Shown here: positions 23,482 to 32,121 of the stretch, in pieces | Layout of the letters: each line of letters starts with the position of its first letter | How positions within the stretch are numbered: position 1 is the first letter of the stretch | Source: an uncultured Pelagibacteraceae bacterium | GTDB lineage: Bacteria > Pseudomonadota > Alphaproteobacteria > Pelagibacterales > Pelagibacteraceae | Reading direction: 5' to 3' | NCBI GenBank assembly: GCA_902542855.1 | Contig: CACBWE010000010.1 | Location: 1 to 34,101 of the forward strand | Length of the DNA stretch: 34,101 nt | Notes under the pieces: model-generated | Told to the model about the DNA's origin: nothing | Seen by the model: only the letters and a program-made list of their open reading frames with translations | Database searches by the model: none | Position numbers and translations under genes: made by a program

Positions 23482-24921
23482 ATGGAAAACAACTTAAGCA
23501 TTGTAAAAGATCAGATTAAAGAATTACCAAATAATATTGAAGCAGAACAAGCTGTCATTGGCTCTCTTTTGGTAAATAATGAAATCTATGATGAAATAAG
23601 TCTTATTTTAGATCCCGAAATTCAAGCTACTTTTGGTGATAAATTTTTTGACCCAATTCATCAAAAAATTTTTAATGCAATCAGAAATATGATTTTTAAA
23701 GGTATGCTTGCAAATCCAATAACTTTAAAAAATTATTTTAAAGATGATAAAGATGATATTAACGTTTCAGAATATTTAGTAAAAGTTACTAAATTTTCTA
23801 CATCTGTAAGACAAACGATAGAGTATGCCAAAATTATTTATGACATGTTTGTAAGGCGTGAGCTAATAAAAATTTCTGAACAAGCTGCTGATAACGCAAA
23901 AATAACAGATTTAGAGAATGATGGCCAATCAATCATTGAAAATACCGAAAAACTTTTATTTGATTTAGCTGAAAAAGGTTCTTCAAACACTTCTTTGGTA
24001 AAATTTGATGATGCTATGAAACAAACCATAGAAATGGCTCAAGCTGCATTTAAAAATGAAGAAGGGATAGTTGGAGTTCCTACAGGTTTAAAGGATTTAG
24101 ATAATAAACTAGGTGGATTACATCAGTCAGATTTAATTATAATTGCAGGTCGTCCATCGATGGGTAAGACCTCACTTGCAACTAATATAGCTTATAATGC
24201 TGCTAAAAAATTACAAGATAATGGAAAAAAATCATCTATAGCTTTCTTTTCACTTGAAATGTCATCTGAACAGTTATCCACAAGAATAATTTCTGAGCAA
24301 GCTAGAATAAGTTCAGACTTCATTAGAAGAGGGCGAATAACTGATGATCAATTTGATAAATTTATAGAAACATCAAAAGATATTGCTGACCTCCCACTTT
24401 ATATAGATGAAACACCAGCTATCAGTGTTGCCGCATTAAGTAATAGAGCCAGAAGAATAAAAAGACTTCATGGTCTTGATTTGATCTTGGTAGATTATAT
24501 TCAATTAATGCGTGGTTCTCTCAACAATAGAGATGGAAGAGTACAAGAAATTTCTCAAATAACTCAAGGTCTTAAAGCTATTGCTAAAGAGCTTTCTGTG
24601 CCCGTTGTAGCTCTTTCTCAACTGTCTAGACAAGTCGAACAAAGAGATGATCATAAACCTCAGTTAGCAGATTTACGAGAGTCTGGTTCTATTGAACAAG
24701 ATGCCGACGTAGTAATGTTTGTTTATAGAGAAGGGTATTATCTCTCAAGAAAAGAACCTAGAGAGGCAACAGTTGAGCATGCTGAGTGGCAGGCAAAAAT
24801 GAATGAAGTTGCACATTTAGCTCAAATTATAATTGGAAAACAAAGGCATGGTCCTATCGGCAATGTAACGCTTGAATTTGAGGAAAGATTTACAAAATTT
24901 AAGGATACTCAATCAAGTTAA
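23482..24921 (+). CDS. dnaB: Replicative DNA helicase DnaB
   Basis: Hexameric 5'-3' helicase of the replication fork. The 479-residue protein has the N-terminal domain beginning ELPNNIEAEQAVIGSLLVN and a RecA-like C-terminal domain with Walker A GRPSMGKT (223-230), AFFSLEMSSEQLSTR, Walker B LILVDYIQLM and VVALSQLSRQVEQRDDHKP. There is no intein. Following rplI is the usual alphaproteobacterial order. No Shine-Dalgarno is visible; TATAAA at 23468-23473 is 8 bases before the ATG, compatible with a leaderless transcript from a promoter separate from the ribosomal genes. Confidence 0.98.
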   Translation: MENNLSIVKDQIKELPNNIEAEQAVIGSLLVNNEIYDEISLILDPEIQATFGDKFFDPIHQKIFNAIRNMIFKGMLANPITLKNYFKDDKDDINVSEYLVKVTKFSTSVRQTIEYAKIIYDMFVRRELIKISEQAADNAKITDLENDGQSIIENTEKLLFDLAEKGSSNTSLVKFDDAMKQTIEMAQAAFKNEEGIVGVPTGLKDLDNKLGGLHQSDLIIIAGRPSMGKTSLATNIAYNAAKKLQDNGKKSSIAFFSLEMSSEQLSTRIISEQARISSDFIRRGRITDDQFDKFIETSKDIADLPLYIDETPAISVAALSNRARRIKRLHGLDLILVDYIQLMRGSLNNRDGRVQEISQITQGLKAIAKELSVPVVALSQLSRQVEQRDDHKPQLADLRESGSIEQDADVVMFVYREGYYLSRKEPREATVEHAEWQAKMNEVAHLAQIIIGKQRHGPIGNVTLEFEERFTKFKDTQSS

Positions 24922-24942
24922 ATTCCAATATAAAGAGCTTGA

Positions 24943-27333
24943 ATGATAGCTCATTTTTATCAAAACTTTATACTCAAAAATCCCAAAACAATATTTGTGT
25001 TTTTAATTATTGCAATTTTAAGCTTTGGATACTATTCAAAAAATTTCAGGCTTGATGCTTCATCAGAAACTCTATTAATAGAAGGTGATCCAGATTTAGC
25101 TTATTTAAAGGAAGTATCAGAAAGATATGGATCTAAAGAATTTTTAATTCTTACTTATACACCTAACGAAGGGATGGTAACTGACACATCAATCAATAAT
25201 TTATTAAGTTTAAAATATAAAATACAAAGTCTAAACTGGGTACATAGTGTAATTACATTATTAGATATTCCTCTTTTAAATAATTCGGATGCTCCTCTTC
25301 AAGAAAGACTAAAAAGCTTCAAAACGTTAAAGGATGAAGATGTTGATAGGGATCGGGGTTTTAAAGAAATTTTAAATAGTCCTGTTTTTAGAAATTTTGT
25401 CATTAGTGAGGATGGTAAAACTAGTGGGATTATTGTTAACATCAAACAGTCTCAAAAATTAGAAGATGTTAAAAATAAATCAAAAGAAGAAATTGAACAT
25501 GTTAAAGAAATAATCAAAAAGCAAAACCATCAGAATATTTTAGAAATAAGACAAGTTATAGAAAGTTATAGCGATGTTGGAAAAATATATCTTGGAGGAA
25601 TACCAATGATTGCTGATGATATGATGACTTTTATCAAAAGTGATATAATTGTTTTTGGATTGGGTGTTCTTTTATTTATTATCACTACTTTGTGGTTTGT
25701 TTTTAGAAATATTCTTTGGATTATAGTTCCTATAAGCAGTTGCCTTTTTTCTGTGATAATTATGATGGGATTGCTTGGACTGCTTGGATGGAAAGTTACT
25801 GTCATCTCATCAAATTTTATTGCACTAATGTTAATTTTAACAATGGCAATGAATATTCACATGAGCACCAGGTTTCTTCAACTTAAAAAAGATTTTCCAT
25901 CAAAAAATAATTTTGAAATTATTTCCTTAACTACATCAAAAATGTTTTGGCCAATTCTTTATACTGTTCTAACTACAATTTTTGCATTTTTGTCTTTAAT
26001 TTTTAGTGAAATAAAACCTATTATCGATTTTGGTTGGATGATGACTTTTGGATTAATTACATCATTTATTATTACATTTACTTTGTTACCTACCCTTTTA
26101 AACTTTGCACCCACAAATAATATCTCAGTTAAAAAAGAGCAGAAATCAAAAAGTACAAATTTACTTGGTTTAATTTCTATTAATAATAAAAACTCAATCT
26201 TCTTAGTAAGTGGAATAATTATAATATTCAGTATTTTTGGAATAAGTAAGCTTGAAGTTGAAAATAGTTTTATAAATTACTTTGATAAGAATACTGAAAT
26301 TTATAAGGGTATGAAACTTATAGATGAAGAGCTAGGTGGTACAACACCTTTAGACGTAATTATTAAGTTTCCTGATAAGGAAAAGGTAAAAAAATCTGAG
26401 GAAGATGATGAATTTGACGATTGGGGCGACGAAGAAGATACTAATGATGAAAAATATTGGTTTACTAAAGATAAAATTGATCTAATTACGTCTGTTCATA
26501 ATTACTTGGATAGCTTACCTGAAATTGGCAAAGTTTTATCTTTTTCATCTATTATTGAGGTAGCTACTCAATTAAATAATAATAAGCCATTAGGTACTTT
26601 AGAAATGGGAGTGCTTTACTCTAAAATTCCTGAGAGTATTAAAACTGAAATCATTGATCCCTATCTTTCAATTAAAGATAATGAGGCTCGAATTAGTTTA
26701 AGAATTATAGACTCACAGGAAGATTTAAAAAGAAATGATTTAATTAACAAAATTAATTTTGATTTAAAAGATAAATTTGGTTTAGAAGAAAAAGATTATA
26801 AGCTAGCCGGTGTCTTAATATTATTTAATAATTTATTACAAAGCCTGTTTAAATCTCAAATTTTAACATTGGGATTAGTTATGATTGGAATATTTTCAAT
26901 GTTCATAATCTTATTTAGAAATATTAAACTTTCATTGATTGGTGTTGTACCAAATTTTATTGCAGCTTTTTTTATCTTAGGAATAATTGGATTGTTAGGA
27001 ATACCTTTAGATATGATGACGATAACCATTGCAGCAATTACAATAGGAATTGCTGTAGATAACAGCATTCACTATATTTACAGATTTAAAGAAGAGTTTA
27101 GTAAAATGAAGGATTACAATAAAACATTAAAAACTTGTCATTCAACTGTTGGGGTTGCTATACTAAACACTTCAATTACGATTGTTTTTGGATTTTCAAT
27201 TTTGGTGTTATCGAAGTTTATTCCGACAATTTATTTTGGTGTATTTACTGGACTTGCTATGTTATTAGCTATGATATCTGTGTTAACACTGCTTCCTGCA
27301 TTAATCTTAATTATTAAACCTTTTGGCAAATAA
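24943..27333 (+). CDS. RND-superfamily (MMPL/COG1033-type) exporter
   Basis: A 796-residue membrane protein with duplicated RND topology. Each half has one leading membrane segment (about 13-30 and 418-436), a large extracytoplasmic loop, and a block of about five segments (about 225-390 and 635-790). The membrane blocks contain FIALMLILTMAMNIHMSTRFL and, in the second half, ITIAAITIGIAVDNSIHYIYRFKEEF, the pattern seen in MMPL/Patched-like transporters. The second loop carries a strongly acidic stretch at about 486-503 (EEDDEFDDWGDEEDTND). The substrate is unknown; lipid-like molecules are common for this group. It lies where alr and radA lie in many alphaproteobacteria, 21 bases after dnaB and 5 bases before cvpA, so it is probably co-transcribed with the cvpA-purF group. 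Confidence 0.85.
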   Translation: MIAHFYQNFILKNPKTIFVFLIIAILSFGYYSKNFRLDASSETLLIEGDPDLAYLKEVSERYGSKEFLILTYTPNEGMVTDTSINNLLSLKYKIQSLNWVHSVITLLDIPLLNNSDAPLQERLKSFKTLKDEDVDRDRGFKEILNSPVFRNFVISEDGKTSGIIVNIKQSQKLEDVKNKSKEEIEHVKEIIKKQNHQNILEIRQVIESYSDVGKIYLGGIPMIADDMMTFIKSDIIVFGLGVLLFIITTLWFVFRNILWIIVPISSCLFSVIIMMGLLGLLGWKVTVISSNFIALMLILTMAMNIHMSTRFLQLKKDFPSKNNFEIISLTTSKMFWPILYTVLTTIFAFLSLIFSEIKPIIDFGWMMTFGLITSFIITFTLLPTLLNFAPTNNISVKKEQKSKSTNLLGLISINNKNSIFLVSGIIIIFSIFGISKLEVENSFINYFDKNTEIYKGMKLIDEELGGTTPLDVIIKFPDKEKVKKSEEDDEFDDWGDEEDTNDEKYWFTKDKIDLITSVHNYLDSLPEIGKVLSFSSIIEVATQLNNNKPLGTLEMGVLYSKIPESIKTEIIDPYLSIKDNEARISLRIIDSQEDLKRNDLINKINFDLKDKFGLEEKDYKLAGVLILFNNLLQSLFKSQILTLGLVMIGIFSMFIILFRNIKLSLIGVVPNFIAAFFILGIIGLLGIPLDMMTITIAAITIGIAVDNSIHYIYRFKEEFSKMKDYNKTLKTCHSTVGVAILNTSITIVFGFSILVLSKFIPTIYFGVFTGLAMLLAMISVLTLLPALILIIKPFGK

Positions 27334-27338
27334 TCTTA

Positions 27339-27884
27339 ATGTTAGAAATCATAAAAGATTTTTATATAGCAATATCAATAATTGATTTAATTTATTTAAT
27401 TTTAACAATTCTTTCTTTGATAAATTGTTACAAAAATGGCTTCATTTTAAGTATTCTCTCAATGGCTAAATGGTTACTGGCATACATAATTACACTAATT
27501 CTATTTCCAAAAATAAAACCATATATAAAAGACATAATTGATAATGAGTATGTGCTCGATATTAGTTTAGGAATAGTAATATTTGTAGTTGTTATCTTTT
27601 TGGTTCTATTAGTAAATAAAGGAATAAGCAAAGCAGTCAGATATACAGGAATCGGTGGCTTAGATACAACATTTGGATTCTTTTTTGGTTTTATAAGAGC
27701 TTACATTATTTCTGTTTGTATATTTTCTGGTGCTCATATCGTTTATAATTATGATAAATGGCCAATAAATTTTGACAAATCATACGTCTTTCCATATTTA
27801 GAAAAAGGTAGTAGTTATCTGATAAAAGAATTTCCTAATGAAAAAACATATCAAGATTCTAAAGAAAAAATTAAAGACCTATAA
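27339..27884 (+). CDS. cvpA: CvpA-family membrane protein
   Basis: A 181-residue inner-membrane protein with about four membrane segments (about 12-30, 38-58, 70-90, 103-128) and a short hydrophilic C-terminal tail. The arrangement SINCYKNGFILSILSMAKWLLAYIITLI and GGLDTTFGFFFGFIRAYIISV matches the CvpA family. It precedes purF, as in E. coli and many alphaproteobacteria. CvpA has been linked to colicin V export and envelope integrity, but its molecular function is not settled. Its 3' end overlaps the purF start by 47 bases. Confidence 0.88.
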   Translation: MLEIIKDFYIAISIIDLIYLILTILSLINCYKNGFILSILSMAKWLLAYIITLILFPKIKPYIKDIIDNEYVLDISLGIVIFVVVIFLVLLVNKGISKAVRYTGIGGLDTTFGFFFGFIRAYIISVCIFSGAHIVYNYDKWPINFDKSYVFPYLEKGSSYLIKEFPNEKTYQDSKEKIKDL

Positions 27885-29319
27885 TCCAAGATTAAAGGAA
27901 GAGTGTGGAGTTTTTGGTATAAGTAATGCAAAAGATGCTTCAGCTTTAACAGCGCTTGGACTGCATGCTCTACAACACAGAGGTCAAGAAGGCTGTGGTA
28001 TAGTCACTTTTGATGGGGAAAAATATTATTCTGAGAAAAGATTTGGTTTAGTTGGAGATAATTTCAACAAAGAAAAAGTACTTAACAATCTTAAGGGGGA
28101 TTATGCAATTGGCCATAACAGATATAGTACAACTGGAAATAATATATTAAGAAACATACAACCTTTTTTTGCTGACACTAATGCGGGTGGTATTGGAGTT
28201 ACTCATAATGGAAATCTTACTAATTCAATATCATTAAGAAAAAAATTAGTAGAAGAAGGAGCAATATTTTATACTACTTCAGATACTGAAACTATCGTTC
28301 AACTAATTGCTAAATCAAAAAGACCCAAAACAATTGATAAAGTTATTGATGCAATTTTTCAAATTCAAGGTGGTTATGCTTTAGTAATGCTAACTCAAAA
28401 CTCATTGATTGGGGTGCGAGATCCTTATGGAATCAGGCCACTAGTTATTGGTAAACTTGGAAGTAGTTATGTTCTTGCATCCGAAACTTGTGCATTCGAC
28501 ATTATTGGTGCAAAATTTATCAGAGAGGTTGAGAACGGTGAAATAGTTTTAATTGAAAAAAATGAATTAAAAAGTATTAAGCCTTTTCCTGTTAAAAAAG
28601 TAAGACCATGTGTCTTTGAATATATTTATTTTTCAAGACCCGACAGTTTTATTGGAGGCAAAACAGCTTATGAACATAGAAAAAACCTAGGTAAAGAACT
28701 TGCAAAAGAAAGTAAAATCGATGCAGACATTGTGGTTCCAGTGCCAGATTCTGGAAATGCTGCTGCTATGGGTTTTGCTCAAGAATTAAAAATGAATTTT
28801 GAACACGGATTAATTAGAAATCATTATGTTGGAAGAACTTTTATTGAACCAAGCCAGAAAATAAGAAGCTTAGGTGTTAAATTAAAACTAAATGCTAATC
28901 AATCAACTATTAAAAATAAAAAAATAATTCTAATTGATGACTCACTTGTTAGAGGAACAACGTCTCATAAAATTGTAAAAATGCTTTATGATGGCGGTGC
29001 AAAAGAAGTTCATGTTAAGATTGCATGTCCTGAAATAAGATACCCAGATTTCTATGGGGTAGATACACCAACCAAAAAAGAATTATTGGCTGCAAACAAA
29101 ACTAATGATGAAATTTGTAAATATATCGGTGCCAAATCTTTAAGTTTTTTATCAATAGATGGATTATATAAAGCAATAGGTTTTGAAAACAGAAGTAAAA
29201 TTTATCCACAATTAACGGATCATTATTTTACAGGTGATTATCCAGTAAAATTAGTTGATGAGTTGGGAGACAATAAAATTACTCAATTATCATTATTGAG
29301 TTCAGCATCAAATAATTAA
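27838..29319 (+). CDS. purF: Amidophosphoribosyltransferase PurF
   Basis: First committed step of purine synthesis: PRPP plus glutamine to phosphoribosylamine. The 493-residue protein has a 22-residue leader ending LKEE before Cys23 (ECGVFGI), the expected N-terminal nucleophile after propeptide removal. Next come the glutaminase domain (HRGQEGCG, GHNRYSTTG) and the phosphoribosyltransferase domain with the PRPP motif ILIDDSLVRGTT. The Fe-S ligand cysteines of the Bacillus-type enzyme appear to be absent at two sites (YPDFYGVDT and LTDHYFTGDYP). The ATG at 27838 is the only good start and lies inside cvpA; the leader is more basic and longer than the 11 residues of Bacillus PurF. Confidence 0.97.
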   Translation: MKKHIKILKKKLKTYNPRLKEECGVFGISNAKDASALTALGLHALQHRGQEGCGIVTFDGEKYYSEKRFGLVGDNFNKEKVLNNLKGDYAIGHNRYSTTGNNILRNIQPFFADTNAGGIGVTHNGNLTNSISLRKKLVEEGAIFYTTSDTETIVQLIAKSKRPKTIDKVIDAIFQIQGGYALVMLTQNSLIGVRDPYGIRPLVIGKLGSSYVLASETCAFDIIGAKFIREVENGEIVLIEKNELKSIKPFPVKKVRPCVFEYIYFSRPDSFIGGKTAYEHRKNLGKELAKESKIDADIVVPVPDSGNAAAMGFAQELKMNFEHGLIRNHYVGRTFIEPSQKIRSLGVKLKLNANQSTIKNKKIILIDDSLVRGTTSHKIVKMLYDGGAKEVHVKIACPEIRYPDFYGVDTPTKKELLAANKTNDEICKYIGAKSLSFLSIDGLYKAIGFENRSKIYPQLTDHYFTGDYPVKLVDELGDNKITQLSLLSSASNN

Positions 29320-29322
29320 AAT

Positions 29323-29880
29323 ATGAAAACAGTTAAATTTAATGAAATGAAAAATGGTAGTAAAGATGACTATCAACTTTTGGAAAAACTAGAAAAGAAA
29401 TTTGAAAGACAAACAGCAGATAGAATTCTAAGTTATTTGAGCAAACAAACTTCAACTTTAGAAGGTTACAAAATCAGTAGACTTGAACATTCTTTACAGG
29501 CTGCAACAAGAGCTTTTAAAAATAAAGAAAGTGATGAAATGATTGTTGCAACCTTACTACATGATATTGGGGACGATTTAGCACCAATGAATCATTCTCA
29601 ATATGCTGCATCCATACTTAGACCTTATGTTTCAGAAAAAACCTATTGGATTATTCTACACCATGGTCTTTTTCAAACTTATTACAGTGCTCATCATTTA
29701 GGTGGGGATAGAAATGCAAGAGATAAATTTAAAGACCACAAATATTATCAAGACACCATAAATTTTTGTGAAAAATATGATCAATGCTCTTTTGACCCTG
29801 ATTACAAAAGTATGACTTTGGATGATTTTAAGCCATTAGTTAAAAAAATATTTGCAAAAGAGCCTTATTATTATCTTTAA
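29323..29880 (+). CDS. HD-domain protein, similar to diiron HD oxygenases or phosphohydrolases
   Basis: A 185-residue soluble protein with an HD-superfamily metal site: Glu55-His56 (SRLEHSLQAATRA), His80-Asp81 (LLHDIGDDL), His91 (MNHSQYAA), the His113-His114 and His124-His125 pairs, and Asp153 (EKYDQCSFDP). This order recalls PhnZ/TmpB and myo-inositol oxygenase type HD proteins, in which two irons activate oxygen, more than the nucleotide-phosphohydrolase HD proteins. Glu47 and Tyr49 lie upstream of the first His, where PhnZ has a Tyr and Glu near the iron, but the alignment is from memory. The substrate is unknown. It starts 3 bases after purF and is followed 29 bases later by gshA. Confidence 0.75.
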   Translation: MKTVKFNEMKNGSKDDYQLLEKLEKKFERQTADRILSYLSKQTSTLEGYKISRLEHSLQAATRAFKNKESDEMIVATLLHDIGDDLAPMNHSQYAASILRPYVSEKTYWIILHHGLFQTYYSAHHLGGDRNARDKFKDHKYYQDTINFCEKYDQCSFDPDYKSMTLDDFKPLVKKIFAKEPYYYL

Positions 29881-29909
29881 ATTTATCCATAAATCACTAT
29901 TTACAGCCC

Positions 29910-31205
29910 ATGATAGATTCAAAAGAAAAAATTATTAATTATTTTAAGTCTGGTGTTAAAGAGTCCAAAAATTTTAAAATTGGGATAGAGCATGAAAAGT
30001 TTTTATTTAATAATATAGACAATAAAAGGATTGATTATTCAAAAATAAAAAAAATGTTTTCAGCTTTACTTGAATTTGGCTGGAATCCAGTTTTTGAAAA
30101 AGAAAATATCATTGCTCTTAATAAAGGTGGTAAAAATATAACTCTTGAACCAGGCAATCAAATAGAATTGTCGGGAGATAAATTAAATCATATGCACGAA
30201 GCTTGTGCAGAGTCACAAGATTATTTATTTGAACTTAAACAGGTGACAAAAAAATTAGATATAAAAATTGTTAGCGCAGGATTTGATCCTATTTCTAGAT
30301 TAAATGAAATACCAAATAACCCTAAACAAAGATATGAATTGATGACTAAGGATATGCCTCTAGGTGGGGAACTTAGTTTAGATATGATGTATCGAACATG
30401 TGGCACACAATTAAATTTAGATTATAGTTCTGAAAAAGATTTTATTAAAAAGTTTAAAGTAATAAACTCAATTGTACCCATTACAATTGCTTTGTTTGCA
30501 AATTCCTCAATTGTAGAGAAAAAAAATAGTAATTATTTATCTTATAGATCTAAAGTATGGCAAAGCACTTCTAGAGGTGGATTGCCTAAATTATTTTTCG
30601 AAAATATGAATTTTGAAAAATATGCAGATTTTGTAATTAATTTTCCTATATTATTTATACAAAATAAAGATCAATATATTTCAGGTAGGAAATATATTTT
30701 TAAGGATTTTATGGAAGGAAAAATCCAAGAAATTGGAAATAGACTTCCAACTGAAGCAGACTTAATAACTCACTTAAGTACAATATTTACTGAAAACAGA
30801 GTTAAGAAATATATTGAATTGAGATCGATGGATACATGTGGTTGGGATTGTTTATGTGCAGGACCAGCTTTCAACGTAGGTATGCTTTATGGAAATTTAG
30901 ACGAAGCTCATGAACTAATTACAACATGGGATAAAGATAAAATAATTAACGCTTATCTAGAAGCACCAAAAAAGGGTTTTAATACTCAATTAATGGGGAA
31001 AGATCTTCTTTATTGGTCATCTACACTTTTAGATCTTTCAAGAAAAGGTTTGGAGAATAGAGATGTTTTAAGTAAAAAAGGTAATAACGAAACTATATTT
31101 CTAAATCATCTACAAAAAGTAATTGATAATAAGACAACAAACGCAGATCATATGATTAGTAAATTTTCGAAAAATGAAAATTTAGACGAATTATATGATA
31201 AATAA
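29910..31205 (+). CDS. gshA: Glutamate-cysteine ligase (plant/alphaproteobacterial type)
   Basis: First step of glutathione synthesis. The 431-residue protein matches the GCS2-type ligases of alphaproteobacteria and plants: GIEHEKFLF near the N-terminus, GGKNITLEPGNQIELSG, MYRTCGTQLNLDYSSEKDF, WQSTSRGGLP, and YIELRSMDTCGWDCLCAGPAF near the active site. It is not the E. coli GshA type. It overlaps gshB by 11 bases, so the two steps of glutathione synthesis are coupled. The 29-base gap upstream holds nothing recognised. Confidence 0.94.
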   Translation: MIDSKEKIINYFKSGVKESKNFKIGIEHEKFLFNNIDNKRIDYSKIKKMFSALLEFGWNPVFEKENIIALNKGGKNITLEPGNQIELSGDKLNHMHEACAESQDYLFELKQVTKKLDIKIVSAGFDPISRLNEIPNNPKQRYELMTKDMPLGGELSLDMMYRTCGTQLNLDYSSEKDFIKKFKVINSIVPITIALFANSSIVEKKNSNYLSYRSKVWQSTSRGGLPKLFFENMNFEKYADFVINFPILFIQNKDQYISGRKYIFKDFMEGKIQEIGNRLPTEADLITHLSTIFTENRVKKYIELRSMDTCGWDCLCAGPAFNVGMLYGNLDEAHELITTWDKDKIINAYLEAPKKGFNTQLMGKDLLYWSSTLLDLSRKGLENRDVLSKKGNNETIFLNHLQKVIDNKTTNADHMISKFSKNENLDELYDK

Positions 31206-32121
31206 AATTGTTGCTATTCAAGGAAACCATCCTTCTAAACTAAATCCTTTAACAGATACAAGTGTATTTTTAGCAAACGAAATTCAGTATAAAAAATATA
31301 AAATTTTCTATTACGATCCTAAAGATTTATCAGTTATTAATTCAAAAGTTATAGCCAAGGGTTTTTTCATAAAATTTAATTATAGCCGAAAAAAATTCTA
31401 TAAAGTCTTAAAAAAACAAAGTTTAGATTTAACAAAATGTAAATTTATTCTTATTCGCCAGGATCCGCCTTTTAATCTTGAGTACATTTCAACTACATAC
31501 ATTTTGGATACAATTAAGACTAAAGTTAAAATAATTAATCACCCAACCTCTGTTAGGAATATTTCTGAAAAATTGTATTCATCTAAATACCAAAAATACA
31601 TGCCAGCTACTATTTTTAGTCAAAATATGGATGAAATTAAAAAATTTTTCAAAAAAAACAAAAAAGTCATTTTAAAACCCATCCATAGTTTCAGTGGAAA
31701 TGATATTCATTTCTTAACTAAATTTAACCCAAAATTAGTAAATAAATTTATAAAAAAACATGATCATATCATGTGCCAAAAATTTCTTCCTAAAATAAGT
31801 AATGGAGACAAAAGAGTTTTTATTATTAATGGAAAAGTATGTGGTGCAATTTCAAGGGTTCCAAAGAAAGGTTCAATTTTAAGTAATATGAGTAAAGGAG
31901 CAAAACCAACTAATATCAAATTAACAAGTAAAGAAATTAAAATTTCAAAAATTATTGCAAAAGATTTAAAAAAAGAAAATATTTTTTTTGCAGGAATTGA
32001 TTTTATAGATCAAAAACTCAATGGAGATATAAATGTTACATCTCCAACTGGACTTAAAACACTTTATGATCTATCGGGAATAAATTTAGCTAAAACTTTT
32101 TGGAAAGAACTTAAAGCGTGA
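31195..32121 (+). CDS. gshB: Glutathione synthetase
   Basis: ATP-grasp ligase joining gamma-glutamylcysteine and glycine. The 308-residue length is typical of proteobacterial GshB. Visible segments are LIRQDPPFNLEYISTTYIL, NHPTSVRNISEKLYSSKY, the ATP-grasp loop ILKPIHSFSGNDIHF (the usual Gly-rich GNGG is reduced to SFSGND), GDKRVFIINGKVCGAISRVP, and INVTSPTGLKTLYDLSG. It overlaps gshA at its start and the DMT transporter gene at its end (GTGA), forming a coupled gshA-gshB-transporter unit. Confidence 0.95.
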   Translation: MINKIVAIQGNHPSKLNPLTDTSVFLANEIQYKKYKIFYYDPKDLSVINSKVIAKGFFIKFNYSRKKFYKVLKKQSLDLTKCKFILIRQDPPFNLEYISTTYILDTIKTKVKIINHPTSVRNISEKLYSSKYQKYMPATIFSQNMDEIKKFFKKNKKVILKPIHSFSGNDIHFLTKFNPKLVNKFIKKHDHIMCQKFLPKISNGDKRVFIINGKVCGAISRVPKKGSILSNMSKGAKPTNIKLTSKEIKISKIIAKDLKKENIFFAGIDFIDQKLNGDINVTSPTGLKTLYDLSGINLAKTFWKELKA

